Below, piece after piece: positions 1 to 7,084 of a stretch of DNA of 37,662 nucleotides; position 1 is the first letter of the stretch; every line of letters begins with the position of its first letter. This DNA comes from Bacteroidales bacterium (GTDB lineage Bacteria > Bacteroidota > Bacteroidia > Bacteroidales > P3). The notes below the pieces were generated by a model that did not search any database, was not told where the DNA came from, and worked only from the letters and a program-made list of their open reading frames with translations. The stretch lies in assembly GCA_017428115.1 (NCBI GenBank), contig JAFRRK010000088.1, positions 1-37,662 of the forward strand. The letters run 5' to 3'. A program made the position numbers and the translations under genes.

Positions 1-204
1 CCCATGGGGGAAAGGGGGTGGTGTATGGATAATTGTCTGTTTGTTTGAAAAATACTGAGACATAAACCTTCTGTTTCGGTCGGACTCACTCTCGAAGACG
101 CATCGGTCGGGTCGTGTGGCAGATTTGCGGAATTGAGGATATACTACTATACTACAACAGCACACACCCCCTGCTTTTCAAAAAAACAAAACAGAAAACA
201 TAAT

Positions 205-228
205 TTGACACTTTGACACCTTGACACC
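205..228. repeat. Three tandem copies of an 8-base unit
   Basis: The unit TTGACACT/TTGACACC occurs three times in a row in a gene-free A/T-rich stretch. It is too short to be a CRISPR. Each copy contains TTGACA, but Bacteroidota sigma factors do not usually use that box, so a promoter role is not claimed. Confidence 0.6.
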
Positions 229-320
229 CCAGGCACACAACACACGCGCAACAGCACAAACGACCCAATGTGTTACGAATATTTAACACACACACTATCC
301 GATAATTGAAAAAAATTTCG

Positions 321-328
321 TATCTTTG
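321..328 (+). promoter_or_regulatory. Bacteroidota-type -7 box TATCTTTG
   Basis: TATCTTTG matches the TAnnTTTG consensus and is followed by GC and an A/T-rich stretch, as in typical Bacteroidota promoters. The -33 region is weak: the nearest upstream TTG (306-308) is too close. An ATG lies at 347, but the frame behind it encodes only a proline-rich 40-residue peptide with no recognisable relatives. Confidence 0.45.
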
Positions 329-461
329 CAAAATATAATCCACCCCATGGCGCAAACGATGCCGCCCCCCTGCTCCGCCCCTGGAATCGAACCCACAACG
401 CCCCTACAACGCCCCCACCTCGGCCACCTAGGGCAAGGAATGCGGAAAACGGCACCGCACG

Positions 462-524
462 GCAACTGAAATCTTCTCGCGCACCCAGGTGCAGGCCATT
501 TTCGACGCCCTCGGCGAGCCCTGA
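462..524 (+). pseudogene. Possible 3' remnant of a small gene ending in LGEP
   Basis: In this frame the DNA reads ATEIFSRTQVQAIFDALGEP and then stops. The segment looks like real protein, with a helix-like periodicity and a hydrophobic IFDAL core, unlike the proline-rich frame starting at 347. No in-frame start links it to the promoter at 321. I infer a fragment left after deletion of the front of a small gene. The family is not identified; the resemblance to helical N-terminal segments of some Bacteroidales accessory proteins is only an impression. Confidence 0.2.
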
Positions 525-540
525 ACCCAGGGGCGCAGCG

Positions 541-580
541 CACCCAAGCGCGCCTCTTCGCACCCAAGCGCGCCTTATCG
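541..580. repeat. Two tandem copies of a GC-rich 20-base unit
   Basis: CACCCAAGCGCGCCTCTTCG is followed at once by a copy that differs at two positions near the end (TATCG in place of CTTCG). The surrounding 500-610 stretch is rich in GCGC and GCGCC, unlike the spacers elsewhere in the window. It may be part of a decayed coding sequence or an unrelated mini-repeat. Confidence 0.6.
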
Positions 581-623
581 CGCGCCAGAGTGCGCCAGCG
601 TGCGCGGTGTGGAAAAAAGGTAG

Positions 624-631
624 TACCTTTG
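624..631 (+). promoter_or_regulatory. Bacteroidota-type -7 box TACCTTTG
   Basis: TACCTTTG followed by CAAAC fits the TAnnTTTG consensus. It lies about 90 bases upstream of the ATG at 725, a reasonable leader length. No convincing -33 TTTG is seen at 19-21 bases upstream, so strength is uncertain. Confidence 0.45.
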
Positions 632-724
632 CAAACGTAATCGATTACACACACATCTTTTTCACAACCCCCCTTCCACTAACACACCCGACTAAGGACC
701 GGGGGAAGGGCAGGACAAAAGCGT

Positions 725-889
725 ATGGCAATTCTAACAGGTATCAACACACGACATAGCGGCAGCGCGGGCGAATGGACCTTCGCGCGCCTGGGCGGCA
801 AGACCGTCGCCAAGCAGAAGGTGGCCAAGAGCCCGAGTTCCTCAGCCCCAACGCCACCGAGTGAGCCCCCGGCAATCGGAGTAATCTGA
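725..889 (+). pseudogene. Internally deleted, frameshifted small gene (MAILTGINTR...)
   Basis: The frame starts at ATG 725 and gives a 54-residue product. The first 35 residues look like a genuine N-terminus: MAILTGINTR, then GSAGEWTF and GGKTVAKQKV. After codon 35 it becomes low-complexity (serine, proline) and runs into the 9-base repeat array, where it stops. In the next frame the same DNA reads PEFLSPNATE followed by a stop at 862-864, which looks like a genuine C-terminus. The simplest reading is a larger gene that lost its middle and now joins its two ends out of frame. The start resembles small Bacteroidota proteins with a G-S-A-G...T-F...G-G-T-V pattern, some annotated as phage-like or DUF6266-like; that assignment is unverified. 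Confidence 0.4.
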
Positions 890-927
890 ATAATCGGAGT
901 AATCAGAATAATCTGAGTAATCAGAAA
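874..927. repeat. Six tandem 9-base units (AATCNGART)
   Basis: Reading from 874 the units are AATCGGAGT, AATCTGAAT, AATCGGAGT, AATCAGAAT, AATCTGAGT and AATCAGAAA. The period is exactly nine with no insertions, and the variable positions are confined to bases 5, 8 and 9. The array overlaps the end of the frameshifted gene remnant at 725. Confidence 0.8.
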
Positions 928-939
928 TAGTTCTTGACA

Positions 940-969
940 GGGGCGGGTGCCTTTCAGGCATCCCGCCCC
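940..969. terminator. Strong GC-rich hairpin between repeat arrays
   Basis: GGGGCGGG plus TGCCT pairs with AGGCA plus CCCGCCCC around a TTC loop, with one bulged T at 961. The stem is 13 base pairs, mostly G-C. It lacks a T-run on either strand, so it is not a textbook intrinsic terminator. It could end or stabilise the transcript of the minus-strand gene that stops at 1044. Confidence 0.55.
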
Positions 970-970
970 T

Positions 971-1033
971 AAACTTTAAACTCTAAACCCTAAACTTTAA
1001 ACTCTATACCCTCAACCCTAAACTCTCAATTCG
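971..1033. repeat. Degenerate heptamer array (AAACTCT/AAACCCT/AAACTTT)
   Basis: Nine consecutive 7-base units follow the hairpin: AAACTTT, AAACTCT, AAACCCT, AAACTTT, AAACTCT, ATACCCT, CAACCCT, AAACTCT and CAATTCG. The register is unbroken. The array ends about ten bases from the stop codon of the DUF5686 gene. The same unit family recurs at 10014, 19751 and 37490. Confidence 0.8.
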
Positions 1034-1043
1034 GACTTTTGCG

Positions 1044-3626
1044 CTACATGGTAAACTGCAGGGAGACTTTGATTGCATAGGACGAGGCGGCTTGGTCGAG
1101 GTAGGAGAGCCGGCGCACGTAGTCGATGCGGATGAGCTTAAGGATGTTTTCGATGCCTATGCTGTATTCCATATAGGGTTTGTCGGAGAGGAAGTGGGCA
1201 CCCTCGGGCAAGAGGTAAAGACCCACATTGGAGGGCGTAGGTTTATTGATATCCGACATAGTTCCGTAGATCATATTGAAGCCCAGCACTTCGCGTAGGC
1301 GCAAGTTCTTTATGAGGGGGAGGTGGTTGAGAATCAGCCCTTTCATGTGGTAGGTGGCGAAAAGTGAGGCGTAACGGTCGGTGATAAATTCCATGGGGCG
1401 CATTGTGTTGAACGAACTCTCGGACATGATGTAGCCGCTGTTGCCATTGGGGACAAACAGTTTGGGCATGGGCACTTGGTTCCACACGATACCGCCGTGG
1501 GCACGTAGGTCGAGATATCCTAATGCGGCGAACCAAAAGCGGCTGAAGAGGGTGAAGGTGGAACGGTTGTAGTAGAAGCCGTCGAGCAGGCCCATCTCAT
1601 GGCTGAGGGTGAAAGAGGTGGCGTTGCTGGAAAGGTTGAGCAGGGAGCTTTCGCCCGAGCGGCCGCTGCGTACTAGCGAGTTGGGCGAGAAATTGAGGCT
1701 GGTGGCCCACTGAGCGTACATGATGCTATTGACCCGCTCAGGTCCTTGAGGGGTGATACGGTAGTAGTTGAGCATGCCTGTGGGGCGTATGTGCTGCGCC
1801 CCCACCCAGGTGTCGATACCTATAAAATTGAGCCACTGCCGACGTAGGCGCAGCTGCAGGTCGGCCACATACTGGGCGGGTACCTCGTTGTCATCCCACC
1901 TCAGTATGTTGTCGCGGTCGAACTGTTCGAACGAGAGGCCGGGCGACTCGACGTCATAGCCTGCATGAAGGCTGATATAGCCAAGGGGGTTTTCCTTAGG
2001 GAAACGCCGTTTAGGGGCGAAGGTGTGTATGAGGTTGAGATTAAACTTGAACTGATTGTCGCCGACGCCGTAGGCAAGGTATCCATCGAAGAAATTGCGT
2101 CGGTTGAGGCGTGCCGTAGACATCCCCCCCACCCTGAGCCTAAGGCCTTCGATGCCATTATGGCTGACGAAATTGTAGATGGGGCCGATGTCGAACCGGC
2201 TAGAGTCGCGCGAAGAGTGTGTGGGGATGTATGAGGTGAAAAGGGCTTCTACGGTCTTGATGGTGTAGCGCACTGAGGGGATGCGCATAAGCTCGTAGCG
2301 CATGCTGTCGAGAAAGGTTTCGGCCAGCGACAATTCGATGGGCCGACGCGCATTCCATTCGCGACGCAACACCTTGTGGGCATTGGGCAGGGTGGCATGG
2401 GTGGCAAGGGGGGTAAAGAGGCTGTCGGGCTGAGGGATGAGTGTGTCGAAGGAATAGTCGTAATAGAGATGCATTTGGTGGGCGTAGACCTGTCGCAGCC
2501 GCTTACCGACATAGAAACGGCCATAAGTGTCGGTGCGTATAGGCAAGTACCTTCCAAGGCTGTCTCGCTCAAAGGTATGCATTACATTCAAGTCGCGCAC
2601 AAAGTTGAGGTCTACAGCCTCGGGCACTCGCATGGAATAGCGTTTGATGGCAAAGCTGCCGTCGTCTACCACATACATAGAACCCACAAATCCGAAGTTG
2701 CCTTTGCTGGCTGGCACGAAAGTGAGTTCGATGCAGCGTTGTCCGTCCAGCTCGACAGTGTCGGTGATATAGTACTGATAGAATGTTGTGGCCAGCATGG
2801 TGGACAGTGGGCTGACAAAACGTACCGACATGAGGGATATCTCGTTGGAGAAGATGTTGATTGTAGGGAAAAGAGCATCCAAGTCGTCGTTGAAGCCCTC
2901 TTGGGTAAGATTCACGTCCACACCGTCGGCACGATTAGCGGTAGTAAGGGTGTGCATGGTCCCATTTTTATAGTTTTGGGTACTCATGCGTTCGTGAATC
3001 GAGAAATGCAGTATTTCAGCATTGTCGAACTCCGCTTGGTCGATATATTTTTCCACAAACTGGAAATGTTTCCAGAAGGCGTTGTTCTCGAAATCGGGGT
3101 GGAACTGGTCGAGACACATGTTCAGTTTTTCAAACACCCGGCGGCTAAAGAGTTCGTTTGAGGTGACACTATTCTCTGCCTTATGGTCTATCACATTCCG
3201 CACCAACTCGACGGCGGGGTTGTTGCGTCGTCGGTAGCGTTCTTTCCTACCCTTCTTTGCGGTAACATTCACGGTTTGCAGTGTGGTGACTTCGGGTACC
3301 AAGGCAATCTTGATGCGCCTAGAAGTGTGCTTGGTCAAGTCGACTGTTTGAGTGCGATAGCCCACCATCTTGAAGCGCAACAGCGAATCGGCGGCAGTGA
3401 TGCTAAGGTCGAAATGTCCGTTGATGTCAGACACGGTACCATTACGGGTATTGACAACAGCAATCTGCACAAAAGCCAACGGCTCGCCCGTCCGCTTGTC
3501 GGTGACAACACCCGAGATGGGAGTCACCTTGTGCTGCCCCCATGCTGCCGACGACAGCATGATGGCCAACACTAGCAACAACTTTTTTAATTGAGGTTTG
3601 AAAATCGTGAATAGAGTCCTTTTCAA
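1044..3626 (-). CDS. CarboxypepD_reg-like / DUF5686 outer-membrane protein
   Basis: Residues about 10-30 form a signal peptide (KKLLLVLAIMLSS, cleavage after AWGQ). A CarboxypepD_reg-like beta-sandwich follows (ISGVVTDKRTGEPLAFVQI, then GHFDLSI and VGYRTQTVDL), and the rest matches the DUF5686 family, ending in a beta-strand-like SLQFTM as expected of an outer-membrane barrel. No ATG gives a full signal peptide: the first internal ATG falls inside the hydrophobic core. The TTG at 3626 yields MKRTLFTIFKPQLKKLLL, a good signal sequence, so I use it (860 residues). Longer frames would run into serS, which ends 46 bases upstream. Substrate and exact role are unknown; related proteins lie in the outer membrane of Bacteroidota. 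Function confidence is moderate, family confidence high. Confidence 0.85.
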   Translation of the reverse strand: MKRTLFTIFKPQLKKLLLVLAIMLSSAAWGQHKVTPISGVVTDKRTGEPLAFVQIAVVNTRNGTVSDINGHFDLSITAADSLLRFKMVGYRTQTVDLTKHTSRRIKIALVPEVTTLQTVNVTAKKGRKERYRRRNNPAVELVRNVIDHKAENSVTSNELFSRRVFEKLNMCLDQFHPDFENNAFWKHFQFVEKYIDQAEFDNAEILHFSIHERMSTQNYKNGTMHTLTTANRADGVDVNLTQEGFNDDLDALFPTINIFSNEISLMSVRFVSPLSTMLATTFYQYYITDTVELDGQRCIELTFVPASKGNFGFVGSMYVVDDGSFAIKRYSMRVPEAVDLNFVRDLNVMHTFERDSLGRYLPIRTDTYGRFYVGKRLRQVYAHQMHLYYDYSFDTLIPQPDSLFTPLATHATLPNAHKVLRREWNARRPIELSLAETFLDSMRYELMRIPSVRYTIKTVEALFTSYIPTHSSRDSSRFDIGPIYNFVSHNGIEGLRLRVGGMSTARLNRRNFFDGYLAYGVGDNQFKFNLNLIHTFAPKRRFPKENPLGYISLHAGYDVESPGLSFEQFDRDNILRWDDNEVPAQYVADLQLRLRRQWLNFIGIDTWVGAQHIRPTGMLNYYRITPQGPERVNSIMYAQWATSLNFSPNSLVRSGRSGESSLLNLSSNATSFTLSHEMGLLDGFYYNRSTFTLFSRFWFAALGYLDLRAHGGIVWNQVPMPKLFVPNGNSGYIMSESSFNTMRPMEFITDRYASLFATYHMKGLILNHLPLIKNLRLREVLGFNMIYGTMSDINKPTPSNVGLYLLPEGAHFLSDKPYMEYSIGIENILKLIRIDYVRRLSYLDQAASSYAIKVSLQFTM

Positions 3627-3672
3627 ATTAAGACTTGAGAACTGTTTCAGATTCCGCTGCGAAGAAGGCACA

Positions 3673-4947
3673 TCAGTCAATCTTATCAAAACGGAGATAG
3701 GGTCGGAGACATTGAGGCATGACAATACCGTCGGGGGTCTGGTTGTTCTCGAGCAGGGCAGCCACAATGCGGGGGAGCGCTAAGGCACTGCCATTGAGGG
3801 TGTGTGCCAGACGCATCTTGCCGTCGGTGTCCTTGAAGCGCAATTTCATTCGGTTGGCCTGGAATGTCTCAAAGTTGGAAACAGACGACACCTCAAGCCA
3901 TTTCTTCTGTGCCGCACTCCACACCTCGAAGTCAAAGGTCATAGCAGAGGTAAAGCTGATATCGCCGCCACATAGCTTGAGGATATGGTAGGGCAGTCCC
4001 AACTGATCGAGCAGGCCGCCCACGTGTTTCTTCATCTCCTCAAGGGTATCGTAGGAGCGGTCGGGATGCTCGACAACCACAATCTCGACCTTGCTGAACT
4101 CGTGCAGGCGATTCAACCCACGCACATCTTTGCCATAGCTGCCGGCCTCACGGCGAAAACACTCGCTGTAGCCCACATGTTTAATGGGGAACTGGTCGGG
4201 CGAGAGAATCATATTGCGGTAGATATTGGTGATGGGGACCTCGGCAGTGGGTATCATATAGAAACCGTCGAGCGGGATGGCATACATCTGCCCCTCTTTA
4301 TCGGGCAGCTGGCCTGTACCTAGCCCCGAGGCTTCGTTGACCATCAGAGGAGGCATTATCTCGACGTATCCGGCCTTGGAGGCCTCGTCGAGGAAAAAGT
4401 CGATAAGGGCACGTTGCAGGCGGGCTCCTTTGCCTTTGTAGACGGGGAATCCGGCACCCGTAATTTTGTTGCCCAATTCGAAATCGACTATATCATATTT
4501 GGCGCACAAATCCCAGTGGGGCAAAGCGCCTTCGGGCAGGTCAGGCTTGGCACCGTATTCGGCTACCACAACATTGTCGGCCTCACTCTTGCCCTTGGGG
4601 ACAGTGATGTGGGGTGCGTTGGGGAGGGAGATGAGCTTGGCGTTGAGGTCGGTATCGACGGCAGCCTGCTGCTCGGAGAGCTCTTTTTCCTGAGCCTTGA
4701 GATCGGAGGTGCGAGCCTTGAGGGTTTCAGCCTCGTCGCGCTTGCCCTGTTTGAAAAGGCTGCCTATCTGCTTGGCGATGCTGTTTTGCTCGGCTTTGAC
4801 AGTATCGGCCTTTTGCTGTAAGGCTCGACGTTGCTCATCGAGCGAGATTATTTCAGCTATGCGTTCTTCGACATTTTGGACGTTCTTAATCTTGAGGCGT
4901 TCAATGATTTCCTCTGTATGTTCCTTGATATATTGCAGTTGCAGCAT
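3673..4947 (-). CDS. serS: Seryl-tRNA synthetase
   Basis: This 424-residue protein charges tRNA-Ser (and tRNA-Sec where present) with serine in the cytoplasm. The first about 110 residues form the antiparallel coiled-coil arm that contacts tRNA (ERIAEIISLDEQRRALQQKA). The class II catalytic core follows: motif 2 is visible as FRREAGSYGKDVRGLNRLHEF, and motif 3 as NGSALALPRIVAALLENNQ. The TAEVPITN segment that recognises serine is also present. Length is typical. It starts at ATG 4947, close behind a promoter -7 box in the 63-base gap after mnmE. The DUF5686 gene follows 46 bases downstream and may be co-transcribed. Confidence 0.98.
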   Translation of the reverse strand: MLQLQYIKEHTEEIIERLKIKNVQNVEERIAEIISLDEQRRALQQKADTVKAEQNSIAKQIGSLFKQGKRDEAETLKARTSDLKAQEKELSEQQAAVDTDLNAKLISLPNAPHITVPKGKSEADNVVVAEYGAKPDLPEGALPHWDLCAKYDIVDFELGNKITGAGFPVYKGKGARLQRALIDFFLDEASKAGYVEIMPPLMVNEASGLGTGQLPDKEGQMYAIPLDGFYMIPTAEVPITNIYRNMILSPDQFPIKHVGYSECFRREAGSYGKDVRGLNRLHEFSKVEIVVVEHPDRSYDTLEEMKKHVGGLLDQLGLPYHILKLCGGDISFTSAMTFDFEVWSAAQKKWLEVSSVSNFETFQANRMKLRFKDTDGKMRLAHTLNGSALALPRIVAALLENNQTPDGIVMPQCLRPYLRFDKID

Positions 4948-4970
4948 AATATTGATGTATTATAGTTTTG

Positions 4971-4978
4971 CAAAGATA
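4971..4978 (-). promoter_or_regulatory. serS promoter -7 box
   Basis: On the minus strand the spacer reads TATCTTTGC, an exact match to TAnnTTTG, 23 bases before the serS ATG. A T-rich stretch lies directly upstream; a TTG near the expected -33 region is about 22 bases away. This suggests serS has its own promoter, separate from mnmE. Confidence 0.6.
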
Positions 4979-5010
4979 CAAAAAAAAGTTGAAAATAGGG
5001 CAATAGTCAT

Positions 5011-6360
5011 TCACTTTCCGATGCAGAAGCGGGAGAAGATGTTGCCGAGGACTTCGTCGGTGGTGACTTGGCCGGTGATGGTGCCAAGGTGGTAGAGGGC
5101 ATCGCGGAGGTCGACAACAAAGAGGTCGGCGGGAAGCCCGTCGGCAAGACCTTTGGCCACATGCAGCAATGCTTGGTCAACATGGCCTAGAGCCTCGTAG
5201 TGACGGGCGTTGGTGAGCATTACGTCGGGGGATTGTGCGAGGTCTGTGCGGACAGTATTGACCAATGCCGCAGTAAGAGCTTCGAGACCGCTGCCCTCTT
5301 TGGCAGAGAGAGGGAATGTGCGAGAGGGTGCGAGAGGTAGGTCGGGAAGAAGGTCAATCTTGTTGTTGACGATGAAGAGGTGTTTGTCGCTGAAGGAACG
5401 AATGTTCTGCAGTTCCTGCAGGTCGTCAAGAGCATGGCTGAAAGGTTGTGTGGCATCGAGGACGTAAAGGATGATGTCGGCTTGTGCCACAGTGCTGATA
5501 GTGCGATGAATGCCGAGAGTCTCAATGGGGTCGTCGCTGTGGCGTAGTCCAGCAGTGTCGATGATGCGGAAGGGAGTTCCATCGATGGTGAAGGTCTCTT
5601 CAATAGTGTCGCGAGTGGTGCCGGGTATGTCGCTGACAATAGCACGGTTGTCGTGTATCAGGGCATTGAGCAGCGAAGATTTCCCTGCATTGGGACGGCC
5701 AATTATGGCGACAGGTATGCCACGTTTGAGGGCGTTGCCCATGCGGAACGACTGGCGCAGCGCACACACCCGGCTGCTTGTCAGGGAGACGAGCGAGAGG
5801 AGGTGACTACGGTCAGCAAACTGGAGGTCTTCATCCGAAAAATCCAGCTCTAGCTCGAGGAGCGCAGTGAGGTCGACTAGCTGCTGACGCAGCTGTGCCA
5901 GCTCTTGAGCATAGCCACCACGCAATTGACTGAGAGCCAAACTATGGGCAGCAGCGTTAGTGGCATCGATAAGGTCGGCAACAGCCTCTGCCTGCGAGAG
6001 GTCGAGCTTGCCGTTGAGAAATGCACGACGAGTAAATTCACCCGGCTCAGCCAAACGCGCCCCGCTGTCCAACAATGCCTGCAGCAGTGCCTGCTGTATA
6101 TAAGGCGATCCGTGGCACGATATTTCAACAGTATCGTCGCCCGTATAGGAACGAGGTGATGGAAACACTGTTGCCACCACATCATCAAGCATCTTACCAT
6201 CTATTTTGAAATGGGTGAATGCCGTAGATGGGTGATCGTGGTGCGGGAGAGGAAGATAAACATGTCGGGAGGCTATCGCAAAAGCATCGGGACCTGAAAG
6301 CCTGACAACAGCAATACCTCCAACACCCGAAGGGGTAGAAATAGCAGCAATGGTGGACAT
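5011..6360 (-). CDS. mnmE: tRNA-modifying GTPase MnmE
   Basis: MnmE works with MnmG to install the carboxymethylaminomethyl group on wobble U34 of certain tRNAs. The N-terminal tetrahydrofolate-binding domain begins STIAAISTPSGVGGIAVVRLSG. The helical domain is interrupted by a Ras-like G domain with P-loop GRPNAGKSS at residues 221-229, then DIPGTTRDT, DTAGLR and NKIDL. The protein ends FCIGK, the conserved C-terminal C-[IL/V]-GK motif with the catalytic cysteine. I chose ATG 6360 rather than the TTG two codons upstream. Length (449) is normal. It follows the small membrane-protein gene by 24 bases, so the two probably share a transcript. Confidence 0.97.
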   Translation of the reverse strand: MSTIAAISTPSGVGGIAVVRLSGPDAFAIASRHVYLPLPHHDHPSTAFTHFKIDGKMLDDVVATVFPSPRSYTGDDTVEISCHGSPYIQQALLQALLDSGARLAEPGEFTRRAFLNGKLDLSQAEAVADLIDATNAAAHSLALSQLRGGYAQELAQLRQQLVDLTALLELELDFSDEDLQFADRSHLLSLVSLTSSRVCALRQSFRMGNALKRGIPVAIIGRPNAGKSSLLNALIHDNRAIVSDIPGTTRDTIEETFTIDGTPFRIIDTAGLRHSDDPIETLGIHRTISTVAQADIILYVLDATQPFSHALDDLQELQNIRSFSDKHLFIVNNKIDLLPDLPLAPSRTFPLSAKEGSGLEALTAALVNTVRTDLAQSPDVMLTNARHYEALGHVDQALLHVAKGLADGLPADLFVVDLRDALYHLGTITGQVTTDEVLGNIFSRFCIGK

Positions 6361-6384
6361 GGTCAAATCAACTTTAACTTCAGT

Positions 6385-6975
6385 TCATTGTTCTTGATTC
6401 TTAGCGCTTTCTTCAGATTCGGACTCTTCCCTATCCAGTTGGGCATCGGCAAGAGGAAGGTCGGGTTCGGGCACATCAAAAGCCTGATGCGTATCAGCAA
6501 TGTATTCGCTGCCAAAAATAGCGGTCATTTCATCGTCGCTAAGGCCAAGGTCGTGTTTCATCTTGTACATATTAGGATAACAGAGAAACAGCACCAACAC
6601 CATCAAAACGGTGACCATAAGGAGTGATGTGTCGGACATGAGGATAATGAGGACACACTCAATGATAACGATTGCGAGGGTACCTCGGTATAGGTTGGCT
6701 ATGTACGAGCCGTAGCCCGCGAGCTTGTCCTCCACTTTCTCTAGCTGGCGCAGGGCAGGCGTGGTCTTGCGGACAGTGAGAAGTAGCATCGCTATGGCCA
6801 AAACGGCAAGGATAGTGCCAGAAATAAGCATCCAGTTCTTCACTTGGGGCTGCTGGTAGGTTACATGATAGGGCGAAAAATGGAATACCACTGCCACCAA
6901 AATGGCGGCTATGGAGCCATAGAGACCCCAATTGGCATTGCGACGTAGCTTCTTGACAAAATCTGCTTTGTTCAT
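6385..6975 (-). CDS. Four-TM membrane protein of unknown function
   Basis: This 196-residue protein has hydrophobic segments at about residues 18-32, 48-65, 100-114 and 119-133, then a soluble tail. The tail ends in a very acidic stretch (AQLDREESESEESAKNQEQ). The N-terminus MNKADFVKKLRRNANWG is basic and amphipathic, so both ends are probably cytoplasmic. I do not recognise a named domain. It sits directly upstream of mnmE on the same strand with a 24-base gap, which suggests co-transcription but does not itself indicate function. Confidence 0.85.
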   Translation of the reverse strand: MNKADFVKKLRRNANWGLYGSIAAILVAVVFHFSPYHVTYQQPQVKNWMLISGTILAVLAIAMLLLTVRKTTPALRQLEKVEDKLAGYGSYIANLYRGTLAIVIIECVLIILMSDTSLLMVTVLMVLVLFLCYPNMYKMKHDLGLSDDEMTAIFGSEYIADTHQAFDVPEPDLPLADAQLDREESESEESAKNQEQ

Positions 6976-7084
6976 GTTTGATTAATAACGATTTAAAAAA
7001 AATGTAACGATAATTGAAGATTAAGGAGGAGAATTGAGAATTATGTGTCGTTCACTTTATTACTCCTCTATTGGTGTTTTATCA

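Noticed and set aside
273-654. Minus-strand frames in the left GC-rich patch
   Set aside because: Translations are rich in Arg, Gly and Trp with no protein-like pattern; the plus strand carries promoters and the better remnants.
2376-3161. Plus-strand frame of 261 codons inside the DUF5686 gene
   Set aside because: It lies wholly antisense to a strongly supported exported protein and its translation has no domain; it follows from the codon bias of the real gene.
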